Source: Tubulanus polymorphus (taxonomy: Eukaryota > Nemertea > Palaeonemertea > Tubulaniformes > Tubulanidae). From it: a DNA stretch of 64,000 nt. The stretch is from NCBI RefSeq assembly GCF_964204645.1, contig NC_134027.1, positions 17,100,485 through 17,164,484 of the forward strand, read 5' to 3'. The translations under genes and the position numbers were made by a program. Below are positions 12,281 through 22,435 of the stretch, in pieces (the first letter of the stretch is position 1; each line of letters starts with the position of its first letter). Below the pieces are notes generated by a model that worked only from the letters and a program-made list of their open reading frames with translations, was not told where the DNA came from and ran no database searches.

Positions 12281-12420
12281 AATAAATATTAAAAACATAT
12301 CAATAGATGAGAAGCTTTCTTGCACAAACTGTCATTTTTCATTCATGATTAGATGCACGAAGAACATCATACCTGCCTGGATCAAACGAATTTCATATTT
12401 TAGCTATATTCATAGTCATT

Positions 12421-12885
12421 TAAATTACTGTTTGAACCACTCATCTTCAAGAAATCATTAAGAAAAAATTAATCAAATTACAAAAGAAGGCCATGCGCAT
12501 AATAAACAACTCTCCATATAATGCCCCTTCGTCACCCCTGTTTAAGAAATATCAAGTTTTAAACTTCGATGATCTTATAAACCTTGAATTGATTAAATCA
12601 GGATACATATTCCCATCCCCCACCCTGAACATCTTTGAGCAAAATGCAGCCTATCATAATTACAATACCCGACGTAAAAATCACACTAGCCTTGCACCTC
12701 ATTCCTCTTCTTTATTCCACAAATCTTTCTCAGGGAAAATACCAATAGTCTGGCAGAACAGCTGTAATGACATTAAGAACTCCCCAACCCTGATAACTCT
12801 AGTTAATAGATTTAGAAAAATTAACCTTCCATTCGTATTAACCTATTTCTATGCTGATACATCCAATCAAGCTGATTCTCTATAA
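12421..12885 (+). pseudogene. Non-LTR retrotransposon 3' fragment
   Basis: Open frame whose peptide is typical of the region after the RT domain in CR1/Jockey-like LINEs: KKLIKLQKKAMRIINNSPYN, SSPLFKKYQVLNFDDL, and HNYNTRRKNH. It opens after a TGA at 12453-12455 or slightly earlier and ends at TAA 12883-12885. The RT core is missing, so this is a 5'-truncated or fragmented copy, unrelated in frame to copy D beside it. Confidence 0.6.
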
Positions 12886-15030
12886 TTAATAATCACACAT
12901 CATGTTCGAATCCCGACAATGCAATAATTTTATTACGTATAATTTCCTCTTTGTGATTGAAGTAAATTCTATTCATTGAGTATACGTGGTTAAGTTTGTT
13001 TTCAAAGTTGTTATAGTTCAATTAACGCAATTATGGATCAAAACGTACAAGTAGAGCATGTGCAGACTAGTTCATGCAACTGCCACCAGGGGACTTTGAA
13101 AGAACCATTTCTTCGGTTACGTAGCCATTTTGGTACATCAATACTTTTTACGTGGTAGCCCTTGTATGAGCTTTCAAAGACGAACCCCCCCCCCCAAAAA
13201 AAAAAAATCTGTTATATATAATTTGTGTTGACCCGGCTTTGACTTCAATCATTCCGTCATAACATTGAACGTGGTGGATCAGCCGGTGCGCGTTATTTCA
13301 CAAACAAAATGGCGGCACGATTGAACAGGTTGATATTCATCATTTCTAGTGCGATTACTGATATTCAAGGCGTATGATATAACGATTTATTGTGGCGATG
13401 TGTTCAATGATTCATCTAGTTTTGTTATCCCGTACGTAAGGTAACGTTACATCAAGATATCTGACGAAAATGTGGTTTCAAAATGCGGACATTTACTTCC
13501 GTGTTCGCCAAACGGCTGATTTACTGATATCATCGAATTTCTAGAGATGAGTCTGATATTTACACGACTGGAATACTTGTTTTATCGTCATTAATTGAAG
13601 TTATTTTATTAACGTTCGCATTAGCGATCAGTTTTGGAGCCTGCTTATTAGTATTGCTTTGTTAACTGCGGCACAGTGATGAGCGTTCGCATTGAAAACA
13701 GTCGTGTACAGTCGCGTAGGTGATAGCGCCTTATACTCTCGTGTTCACTGCGTGTTTGTATCAGTTATAGAGTACGCGCGCCACGGTGTAGGTCGCGCGT
13801 AACAACGATTTGTCTGAGTGAAGATGTAAGCTACATAAAGCAATCCTATCTTGAAATTATTAAAAATCATTTCAGTGGATAAACTTTGTTTCGTCAGGCA
13901 CTGGCCTCATATTTGAAGAACTTGGTAGCTTCTGTCCTGATTGGTCCGTATATGATAATGAAAAACTCCCGATGAAACCCAGGCTCTCACCAAGTGTGTA
14001 CCGTATCTTAAATTTCTTTCCATGTGTGAATTTTTTTAATCAAAATCCACTCAATCTGATGTTAATTAATTTAGGCGAATTTGACATATGATTTTAGATG
14101 TCCATTAAAGTGCTTTTCTAATGCCATAACCTGCGTATAACCTATAACTTTCTGAAAGCTATTAGTTATAGCTATTAGAAATTTATGGTTTTCAAAACTT
14201 TTTGACACCAGGGTCCAAGTGGGTCCCCAAAATATGGGGTCATGTTCAGGTCATGTGCTATAAAAAGTCATGTTATTCATTATAATGAAGCCAGAATAAT
14301 GTATAAATCTAAAAGCAAATGCCTATTTTCTATTTCAATACTATCAATGTATGTGTTACTCAATCAAAATGATAAATGTTTTCATTGGTGGGTCAGAATT
14401 TCCTAAAAAGGTCAAAGTCATCCAAGCGTGAAAATTGACACAATTTTCACAAATGTTCTACTCATGATTGCAGATCATTCTTTCTTCCAGTATCCTCGTT
14501 ATTTATTTACAATAGACCATTAGATAATTATCCCTAAAGACTTTTGAGTGGGTGATAAGTGTTTTTTTATATGTTGCTGGGCGCATTCACGAGCAACTGA
14601 GCACGTGTATCTGAGACAATGACTAATAGAGCGCTTGGCTTACATTTCTAAGCAACCAGACGCCGAGTGTAAAATTGAGTAATCTACCAGCTAGTATTGC
14701 TTATATAGTGTATATGCACACTTGCTAAACATGCAGGCAACCAATGGAGTGCGTTGCAGGAGTTTGTTTTCTCTAATTCACCATCTAGGGGGTGTAGAAG
14801 TCAATGGTAGTATGTTGATGCCAACCCCATCTACATTAAATGGAGTATATGTTATTGTGTTGATGCCAACGCCAAAGAGTTAACCGGTCACTCATAGTTT
14901 TAGTTGTTTTGAGTCATTCAAGGATGTATTAAAATTATGAAAATTTGTTCAGACAAAAGGCCCACTATCAATCCTTCTCGAAAGGTCAGTGATCATTAAA
15001 AGATCACACTGACTAAAAGTTCTTGTTTAA
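12886..15030. other. No gene seen; possible promoter-like CpG-containing stretch near 13.3-13.8 kb
   Basis: No supported coding region. Around 13306 the sequence AAAATGGCGGCACG followed by a possible GT donor has the look of a first exon, and CpG content rises between 13300 and 13810, but no downstream exon was found. A C-run followed by an A-run lies at 13188-13207. Confidence 0.35.
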
Positions 15031-15033
15031 TTT

Positions 15034-15545
15034 TCAATGAAATGAATTTGTGCATACCGGTAGGTTACGTGACAGATTTTTTACTTTCTCACACCAGTTT
15101 GGCGAGCCACTGGCCCATTGGTCTTTATTAATAGATTTTTTTAATTTATCATCAAAATATAATGTTACTAAAATATTTTTACTTAAATTTTGTTGATGTT
15201 TTTGTGATTCAAGTCTATTATAATTCCTTTTACTTGTAAATGCATTGCAACCATCGCATTTAATTTCATCTATTCTCATATTCTTTTATTGTTCTTTTCT
15301 TTCATTGTAATTTTCTGGGAGTTTCAAAATCTTTTACATTTTTAAAAATGTTTTACAGTTTTTTTCTGGTCGAGATTTTTTTAGATTTAACAATATATCT
15401 TTTATAATAGGGACAATGATTCTTTTTTTTCAAACTCATTTTTATCATCAATTTTTTCTGTTTGATTCCTTCTACCTCCCATTTACATAGAAAATGTGAC
15501 GACCTCTCGACCTCTGGTATGAAACCCACATTTTGCAATTACTGA
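15034..15545 (-). pseudogene. Zinc-finger ORF relic, possibly N-terminus of another virus-like element
   Basis: Two broken minus-strand frames. The upstream one has KKKNHCPYYKRYIVKSKK, the other KCDGCNAFTSKRNYNRLESQ followed by KHQQN: both look like decayed C2H2 fingers. AT richness and finger spacing recall the finger-bearing N-terminus of the polymerase in copies A and B, but the sequence is not a close copy. It stops near 15545, with normal host-like DNA beyond. Confidence 0.35.
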
Positions 15546-16129
15546 TTTAGACTTTGGTCATCCGCCATCTCTTTGCCTTTGTAGCATATGACTACCAGCA
15601 AAGATATGCCGTAGATTAACCGAAACAGACCTCATCGTTTATAAGATAAGACTTTAATTGCGTGTGGGTACTATATAAAAAAATGTTCTGAATCCCAGTG
15701 ATTGACGCTCGTAGTTACTATGCGCCAACAAGCCTCCCGGTGTTTACACTACGGCCCCAGGTCTGATAACTTGACGAAAGAAGTCAATTGTGAATTGATT
15801 GAGCAATATTCTTATCATAATCAAAACCTGAACAACATCCAGTACAATAGAACTACAGATCTGCCTGGGTTAATTTCGCATCGACATTTTGCCCTACTTC
15901 TAGAAATCCAAAATATTATTAATAAAGGAAGGTAAAACGCATGTCCGAACTATTTCAGTCCATTTCGAATAATCACGATGAAATCATGAAAAATTATTTG
16001 TTTAAATGTCTTTTATAAGCCTTCTTGGTGAGTTTCAAACAGTAATGCAACGGAGCCGGTTCAACTTGTGACGTCACACGTCGGTAGCGGTGCTTGTAGT
16101 CGGTTTTCAATATACGCGATAAGCAATCG
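15546..16129. other. No gene seen
   Basis: Host-like flank of copy C. A 77-codon open frame at 15702-15935 has no recognisable features and is not supported as a gene. Confidence 0.35.
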
Positions 16130-16378
16130 ATGGATTTGCCGTTTTTCAAACAGCTCAGTACTTGTATAAATACTATTATTAATATATATGGTATTAAATT
16201 AGTTATTCACTTAGAATATGACGGATTAAAAGGAAATAAATATAAATTCAGAACATATTTACCAGATAGATTTCATAGATTATCTAGTGAAGATATTGAA
16301 GAATTATATTCAGGTGATTTCTATTTCATATATAAAGGTAAGAATGAAAAAGGGCATCATGATATAGATTTCGAATAG
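16130..16378 (+). pseudogene. Conserved 116-aa element protein, 5'-truncated
   Basis: About 80 codons matching the C-terminal two thirds of the proteins at 56086-56436 and 47194-47547: KLVIHLEYDGLKGNKYKFRT, FHRLSSEDIEELYSGDFYF and GKNEKGHHDIDFE are nearly identical. The first part is replaced by unrelated host sequence, so the Met at 16130 is fortuitous. See the intact copy at 56086 for discussion. Confidence 0.6.
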
Positions 16379-16399
16379 TATAAAAATCAATTTTAACCA

Positions 16400-16625
16400 T
16401 AAAAAGTGTGAGTAAAGTGTGAGTAAAATAATTTAGATTTTTTAAACATAAAAGTGTGAGTAAAGTGCGAGTAAAATAATTTAGATTTTTTAAACATAAA
16501 AGTGTGAGTAAAGTGTGAGTAAAATAATTTAGATTTTTTAAACATAAAAGTGTGAGTAAAAGTGAGAATTTTGATTTTTTAAACATAAAAGTGTGAGTAA
16601 AGTGTGAGTAAAATAATTTACATTT
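16400..16625. repeat. 48-bp tandem array, about 4.5 units
   Basis: Unit of 48 bp containing two GTGTGAGTAAA segments followed by ATAATTTAGATTTTTTAAACAT. Because 48 is divisible by three it produces an artefactual repetitive minus-strand ORF. The same motif in degraded form occurs in copies D and B, next to or near the terminus, so it is an element feature and not a random microsatellite. Confidence 0.8.
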
Positions 16626-16646
16626 AAAGATATAAATAATCTAGAA

Positions 16647-16657
16647 AATTCATTTTA
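16647..16657. repeat. Target-site duplication of PLE1 (left copy)
   Basis: AATTCATTTTA here and at 18694-18704 flank PLE1 exactly. Copy D has the single, uninterrupted equivalent near 10757, confirming the insertion site. Confidence 0.75.
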
Positions 16658-16761
16658 CGATTGGTAGAACACTATATCCGTGTTGACGCGATGAGGAGAG
16701 AATCCCACAATGATAATAAAAAGTCCGAAAATGAAACTTCGAGATAGTAGTTTATTTCAAC

Positions 16762-16792
16762 GTTTCGACTATATCCTAATAGTCATCTTCAG
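16762..16792 (-). ncRNA. Hammerhead ribozyme motif, PLE1 3' terminal repeat
   Basis: Minus strand carries CTGAAGA, a 6-bp helix GACTAT/ATAGTC with a short loop, then GAAAC: the conserved core boxes and helix II of a hammerhead. Penelope-like elements are known to carry such ribozymes in their terminal repeats. Self-cleavage has not been shown; flanking stems I and III were not modelled. Confidence 0.65.
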
Positions 16793-17107
16793 GAATAATG
16801 AGATACTACAGAAATTATGAGAAATATATACAATCCAGAGACAAAGAGACTAATTCAAGTAATCAGAGATGATACAAACTAAAGGAAAATTAACGTAGAA
16901 ACAGTTACACGCTAAAATAGATTAAAGGGAAGCAAACTAAGGGGTGATTATAAACAACAATAGTGAGTATAAATATAAATGAAACTTAAAGTCAGTAGTA
17001 AAAAGAAAGACAAACTAGGGGGCACTTAAATTAAAACAAAGGTGAATACAAGTTAAGTCAGAGACGAAATTGATGAGAGAACAAATAACAAATAATCAAA
17101 GGGGAAA

Positions 17108-18481
17108 TCAAGTGTTGAGTTTAACCAGTTTACAGAGGAATTTTGATATAAGTTTATTATGGGGTGAAAAACCATTGTTAAGGTTTACAACGTTGTTCGA
17201 ATTTTCAATAATTAATGCAGATTCCAAAATATGTCTTCTAGTTTTATCGCTGCAAGGGTAAATTAATTCAGCATTAGCAAAATCAAAATTGTGTGAAGTC
17301 TGAAAAACATGACTAGCAACTCCGCTTTCAGGTTTAAAGTTTTTTACATCTAATTTATGCTCTTTTATGCGTTGATTAAGATTCCGACCTGTTTCTCCTA
17401 TATATACTTTGTCGCAAGCTTTACAAGGTATTTTATAAATTCCACAGTTTAGGGATTCGGTTTTCGGTTTGTTATTAATCAATATGTTACTAAGTTTATT
17501 ATTGTATTTAAAGATAAGTTGTTTATTTAGTGACCGAAGAGAAACTTTAGAATTCTCGAGGAAAGGTACATACGGTACAATGATAGGCTGTTTATCGGTA
17601 GCCAACGTAGGAGTTCTAAGGTTGTTATTTCTAAAATGCGTAGTACGAGCTTTAAGTAGAGCTTTTTTCAATAGGAAATCGGGGTAGGCAAGTTTTTTAG
17701 AGATTGGTTAATATGGTGAATTTCATCGGGTAGAAATGAGGGGTCGCAAATTCTCAAAGCGCGAAGAAATAATCCTTGAGCTAAACCGAGTTTAATATCC
17801 GGAGAAGTAAAAGAGAAGTAATGGAGGTAGGATTCAGCGTTGGTAGGTTTCCTATAAACCGCGAATTTCAAAAAGGATCCACAGTTAAAAATCAAAACAT
17901 CCAGAAAAGGTATTTTACTATTAGATTCCCATTCATACGTAAAAGCCAGAGACGGGTAAAGGGAGTTTAAATATATAAGAAAGTTATCAACATTGAAGTC
18001 AAAGGGAACCAAAGCCAGAACATCGTCAACATATCTGAGCCAGATTTTAGGGTGAATATCAGTGTAAAGAAGCAATATTTCAGATTCAACATGTTCTAGG
18101 AATAAATTAGCTAAAATAGGACTAAGAGGATTTCCCATAGCGATACCGAATGTCTGTTCGTAAAAATCGTTGTTGAATTCAAAAAAGGAGTCCGTCGTAC
18201 AAATAGAGATAAGGTCGATGATACAATCCGTAGGAATGCCGAAGTTAATGTTAAGTGATGGTAATCTGCGTTTTAAGAAATCAAGAGTAGGTCCAAGAGG
18301 AACATTGGTGATATAAAAATGATATAAATTTGTCGTTGCCAGGGATAATATTCTTAATACGTTCAAGTAAGTGTTGATTATGGCGAAGGTGCGACGGAGA
18401 GAACGAACCGAGCACCGGAGATAACTGTTTCGCGAGAAATTTAGATAACCGGTATGTAGGAGAATTACAATTGGAGACTTA
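17108..18481 (-). pseudogene. PLE1 reverse transcriptase / GIY-YIG endonuclease ORF, broken
   Basis: Frame pieces 18366-17668 (RT) and 17671-17108 (linker and endonuclease). RT blocks visible: SPTYRLSKFLAKQLSP near 18460, FGIAMGNPLSPILANLFLEH, and IWLRYVDDVLALVPF (the YVDD catalytic pair). The endonuclease shows GIYKIPCKACDKVYIGETGR, R..EHK and the zinc-binding Cys pair. Compared with PLE2, about 11 bp are lost near 18320, removing the motif A aspartate (FDVTSL) and shifting frame, and one base is missing near 17693. The copy cannot encode an active enzyme. Confidence 0.8.
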
Positions 18482-18593
18482 CTGTTTCTACGTTAATTTT
18501 CCTTTAGTTTGTATCATCTCTGATTACTTGAATTAGTCTCTTTGTCTCTGGATTGTATATATTTCTCATAATTTCTGTAGTATCTCATTATTC

Positions 18594-18624
18594 CTGAAGA
18601 TGACTATTAGGATATAGTCGAAAC
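18594..18624 (+). ncRNA. Hammerhead ribozyme motif, inverted PLE1 terminal repeat
   Basis: Same core as at 16762-16792 but on the plus strand: CTGAAGA, helix II GACTAT/ATAGTC, GAAAC. It lies in the inverted copy of the terminal repeat at the 5' side of PLE1. Confidence 0.65.
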
Positions 18625-18724
18625 GTTGAAATAAACTACTATCTCGAAGTTTCATTTTCGAACTTTTTATTATCATTGTGGGATTCTCTCCTCAATTCAT
18701 TTTAATAAAAGTTCTTTTTATAAA

Positions 18725-19359
18725 AAAATAAAGACAGAAGAAGAAGCACCTAAATTCAAAATCGAAATAAACGAAACTAATAACATATTTTCATTATTTA
18801 ACTTTAAAAATCATATCTCAGCTACAAATTTATTGTATGAGAGACATTATAAAATCGGTAATTAATCAAATATTATCAAATGAAAAATATTTAATTACTG
18901 AAGTAGTAGGTACTTTTGATAATGGTGCTAAAAATCCTAAAATATTTAATATAGTTTTAAATTATAAAGGTAATTTAGATGAAAACATAATAAATGTTCT
19001 TGAAACTTCTTTCAATGAAAGAAATGATGATTTAATACTTTCTAAAGTTTACAATGATATAATTAACTTAAAAATTGAAAAACGACAATTATATATTTTT
19101 TCAATTTTGATAATAAACAAATAAAGTTTATAACGAAAGTTCATCAAATATTGGAATTCAATGTGAATTAGATAATAATAATTCTTATAAAGATATTGGA
19201 ATTCAATGTGAATTAGATAATGAATTCAAAAAATTTAATCCTAATGAAAAAGTGTATTGTTATTGTGAAGGTAAATATTTAAAATCACATGAATCAAAAC
19301 ATTATCAAACAATTAAACATATCAAATATGAAAAGAATTATAATTCTATATTGAAATAA
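18725..19359 (+). pseudogene. Zinc-finger protein of copy C, frameshifted
   Basis: Frame pieces read EEEAPKFKIEINETNNIF, then EVVGTFDNGAKNPKIFNIVL, and finally EKVYCYCEGKYLKSHESKHY with QTIKHIK, ending at TAA 19357-19359. The last part has a C-x-C...H-x3-H pattern suggesting a zinc-binding module. At least two frame changes (near 18835 and 19090) break it. A 57-bp segment around GATATTGGAATTCAATGTG is duplicated at 19150-19220. No known family recognised; a parallel relic sits in copy D. Confidence 0.5.
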
Positions 19360-19533
19360 GATTAAGCTGTATGTTTCAAATATATATTAGTTAAAACATT
19401 GTGAAATTACTTAATGAATAACTGTTTAATTGTTATTTGATATAATAATTTTTAAGTTTAATATTTCAAAAATAGTTATAAAATATTAAATCAAAAACTA
19501 GTAAATATTTTTTAATTTTTATTTCTTTAATAA

Positions 19534-19644
19534 ATGAATGATTTCTTCCCAACCGGAAGTAGTGACTTGAAACATTATTTAGTTGCTGGAGGTTTAATAT
19601 CGGCTGCGTTGTACTTTTATTATGAAAATATCAGTAAGGATTGA
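19534..19644 (+). CDS. 36-aa single-span membrane protein (element copy C)
   Basis: Short ORF preceded by TTTATTTCTTTAATAAATG, the same T-run plus AATAAATG context as the structural-side genes of copies A and B. The peptide has a polar start NDFFPTGSSDLKHYL and one hydrophobic segment VAGGLISAALYFYY. A homologous relic in copy D (minus strand, from 12280) begins NNFIPTGISDLKHYLV, so the ORF is conserved. Role unknown, perhaps a small virion or host-membrane protein. Confidence 0.5.
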   Translation: MNDFFPTGSSDLKHYLVAGGLISAALYFYYENISKD

Positions 19645-19795
19645 ATGAATGAAAATATGAAATTGAGTAAGAAATTAAAGAAATTGAATGGAAATCATAA
19701 AATAAAAATAATAAAAAAGTTCATTTAGAAAATGATTTAGAGGATTAAGACAGCATCTTTTAATTTAATTTATCTTATATATTTTAACTATAAAA

Positions 19796-20074
19796 ATGAG
19801 TGAAAATATATTAAATTTATTACATCTTATTTACAAAAATCAAGAGCGCATTAAGTTGATTATAATGCTTTCAGGATTAGTTTCTTTTTCAATTTACTCA
19901 TTAAAACAGTTATTAGATATCTTTGATAACTGTAAAATTAAATATATAGAACTAAACGATAATATCAATTATATTTCAGATAGTTTGAATAATATATATA
20001 TTATTAATGAATATGATATCCATTTATATATGTTATTCATTTATATGTCATTCGTATATATGGAATTAGAATAA
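19796..20074 (+). CDS. 92-aa element protein with N-terminal hydrophobic segment (copy C)
   Basis: Open frame ending just inside the terminal palindrome. Residues about 25-40 (IIMLSGLVSFSIYSLK) could span or anchor in a membrane; the rest is polar, with DNCKIKYIEL. The corresponding relic in copy D retains FDTCKIEYIEL. It is the last gene before the terminus. No family recognised. The ORF is open here, but the neighbouring genes are broken, so it is unlikely to be under selection now. Confidence 0.45.
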   Translation: MSENILNLLHLIYKNQERIKLIIMLSGLVSFSIYSLKQLLDIFDNCKIKYIELNDNINYISDSLNNIYIINEYDIHLYMLFIYMSFVYMELE

Positions 20075-20207
20075 TTGTATAAATTGGCTTTCATATCAGA
20101 GGTTGAGAGGGTGAGTGAATAAACAGTAAAAAATAAATTCGAGCGTGCGAGAATTTATTTTTTATTTTTTATGAGCTCTGGTATGAAAGCCTATTTATAC
20201 AATTACT
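20070..20207. repeat. Terminal palindrome of copy C (right end, 138 bp)
   Basis: Arms TAATTGTATAAATTGGC and GGCTTTCATATCAGAG pair with the far side (CTCTGGTATGAAAGCC, then ATTTATACAATTACT); the centre is AAATTC-GAGCGTGCGA-GAATTT with the tip motif GAGCGTGCG at 20141-20149. The stem sequence is mostly different from that of copy A, but the outer end ATTACT and the tip are shared. One arm has an extra unpaired stretch (20101-20128). Confidence 0.75.
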
Positions 20208-20611
20208 CAGCTCTACGGCAACTAATGAACAACTATAATCAATATTTTTTGTTCTAATTCTTTACTATCACCATTTTAACAAATGAAAACTTAAAGTAAC
20301 ATTTCGATGGAGGTGATACAGAGTTGAGCTATGATTATATATAATCACCAGTGCATGTTCTCTTCAGTTTTAAATAGACCTCTAGAGTAGCCGGTACTCC
20401 TATAGCTGACCATATTTAGTTACGCAGTACAGTATGAGTACTGAGTCATGTAGTTTACCTCGGCAGTTACTAACCATCAGGCTCCGGGGAGAGACCTAAC
20501 ACCAAGTCTCTCCTCGCAAATAATCAGTCAAATGAAATAAGAGTATATAGGAACCAAAACGGAATACCTATGGGTTGTTTCTCTCGGAGATGGCATCGGA
20601 TTATTAATATC

Positions 20612-20720
<109 letters not shown>

Positions 20721-20938
20721 GTTGGGCGTAAAGCCTAACTTTACGTCAGTTAGTTAAGCGTAAAACCCATCCATATATCAGAGGTATGTTAGTTACCCAT
20801 CAGATCAGCCGCTCCAGTGATTATGATAAGGCAACGCAAAGAAATACCCTAGCTTATCATCAGATTATTTTCTGGAAAGTAACAAGGGCGGGCGAATTTT
20901 ATCTTTTTTGCTTTTTTGTAATAAGAAAGTAGAAAAAA

Positions 20939-22435
20939 ATATAGCTGCTAAGCAGCGATGACGGGTTTTCTACAAAGCCATTCGGAATAATGTGAATTTT
21001 AGTAAATTGAAATACCGAAACATAGAATAAAATGCATTGGCAGATTCGAACCTAATATGCAACCACTGTGTAAACGTCAAATATGATTCAGCTTTGAAAC
21101 CGAACATACGCGGACGTACAATCAACAAATATGAATTTATTTGACCAGGCATTTATTTTGACATTCAAACATTTTGATACTGTATTATCACCATGCTTTA
21201 AAATGGATCTGTCCTATTAAGAACTCATCTTAAGCACCCGCTGAGTCGATAGATTGAGTGAATTTACACATAAAAACGTATTATGATTTGGAATAGATTT
21301 AAGAAGTTAATCTTTTTATTGAAATATTTGAATAAATACATTTATTGTAGTGTAGATTCAATCAATAAATTATGAATTGATTTGGTCTGGGTTTCCGGCT
21401 GATGTTGATTTTGGCTTTTATGGATTACAAATTCTATAGTGATAAACCATTTATACCTGCAACATGTGTGCAAATCAAACCTATTCCACTAGTTGCGAGT
21501 GTTTCCTAATAAACGGGAGAGTCACTGTTGATCTTACTTATTAGAAAAATAATGTTCATTTAGTTATAGAAATTCATTGCCTTTTTGAAAATTCTATAAT
21601 TATATTTGTTCTGTCCAAATTTTTATTACTGTATGAACCAATGATATCCTTTGTAAATATGATGTAATAAAATAAATTTGAATTTGAATTAAATTTGAAT
21701 ATGAGAATCAAGTATAACTTGTGTTTGTTCAAATAACTTGTCTTACTTGTCTCTTGTTAACAGTTTCAGAGTTTCAATTACAATCAAATCCAAATTGGCT
21801 AAAAAGTACATAGGACTAAATGAAACTCTTAGTCACTGCAAACCTACTCCTACTACGTCGATTGTGTTCAATCACTTTGCTTGAGTTGAAGGTGTCAGAT
21901 CTTCTATGGTGCAGCATCGCTCGAAGAGAGATATCTTGGTGTTGACTGTCCCTGACCATTTAACTTAATGTGTTTATTGTACATTGGAATCAGCATCATA
22001 CCCATTTGAATGGCAAAATATTCATACAACATGAAAACCTACAGTACACGTATACAGTAATCAAACTTTCACCGATGTTGCGTGTGAATACTTCACTGTA
22101 TTGTATTAAAAATAGGCTTTTCTAGTGAATTAGTGCACTTACCTTTGAAATTGATTGTGGAGAAGAGAGGGAATAATTCGATAGCTCTTCCTCAAAAAGA
22201 AGAGAGAAATGTCGGAAGAAAACACAACATAGCTACTAATTGAACGGGGCCAAATTTCCGATGTTTACGGCTCGACAGTGCTTTTATAACGTGGATTTAT
22301 CAAAATTCCCATGCAGTAACTGGAGGTTGAAGTGAGCTGAAGGATATCATACGGATTGTATCGGCAACAGCGGTAAGGTAGGGAGGCCTTTGCACTTTTA
22401 ACAAAAACTGAGTGGGAAAGGGAAAAAAATTATAA
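20939..22435 (+). mobile_element. Helitron/pearl-like unit U0
   Basis: Starts ATATAGCTGCTAAGCAGCGATGACGGG, the family 5' end. The last 200 bp (ACGGCTCGACAGTGCTTTT, AGTGAGCTGAAGGATAT, AACAGCGGTAAG) match the 3' region of the insertion at 39101-44608, but the terminal hairpin is missing and the next unit begins at 22436. A LINE-type 3' tail with AATTTGAATTTGAATT lies inside at 21600-21705. No coding capacity. Confidence 0.5.

Larger units (their letters stand above)
10176..12290. mobile_element. Virus-like element copy D (degenerate, internally inverted)
   Basis: AT-rich block homologous to copy C. The left edge (CTGATATGAAAACATAATTATACATT) corresponds to the inner arm of copy C's terminal palindrome at 20070-20100, so D keeps only half of its hairpin. 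Next come degenerate copies of the AGTGTGAGTAAA-type repeat, then a zinc-finger ORF relic in plus orientation (10790-11330), then, after a TTA/AAT palindrome, the distal genes of copy C in minus orientation (11480-12280). No gene is intact. Its unbroken CTAGAAAATTCA...TTTAATAAAAG stretch near 10754 shows the site that PLE1 later occupied in copy C. Confidence 0.6.
16658..18693 (-). mobile_element. Penelope-like element PLE1
   Basis: Minus-strand Penelope-like retroelement with RT and GIY-YIG parts, flanked by an 11-bp direct repeat AATTCATTTTA at 16647-16657 and 18694-18704. The 3' terminal region (16658 to about 16910) recurs in inverted orientation at 18482-18693, joined to the truncated 5' end of the ORF, the inverted-pLTR arrangement known for Penelope elements. 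Both terminal copies hold a hammerhead core. The second copy (PLE2, 41611-43781) is in plus orientation. Confidence 0.8.
16130..20207. mobile_element. Virus-like element copy C (left-truncated, interrupted by PLE1)
   Basis: Begins abruptly inside the conserved 116-aa protein gene (16130), then a 48-bp tandem array, then a zinc-finger ORF, a 36-aa membrane protein, a 92-aa protein and a terminal palindrome ending ...AATTACT at 20207, the same final bases as copy A. PLE1 (16658-18693) is inserted between array and zinc-finger ORF. The gene content to the right of the array differs from copies A and B, so C belongs to a sister lineage or carries a different set of terminal genes. No left terminus is present. 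Confidence 0.65.

Noticed and set aside
13306-13326. Possible first exon starting ATGGCGGCACGA
   Set aside because: Only seven codons before a possible donor; no downstream exon found.
16326-16586. 86-codon minus-strand ORF with repeated Leu/Tyr peptide
   Set aside because: Product of the 48-bp tandem array, whose length is divisible by three.
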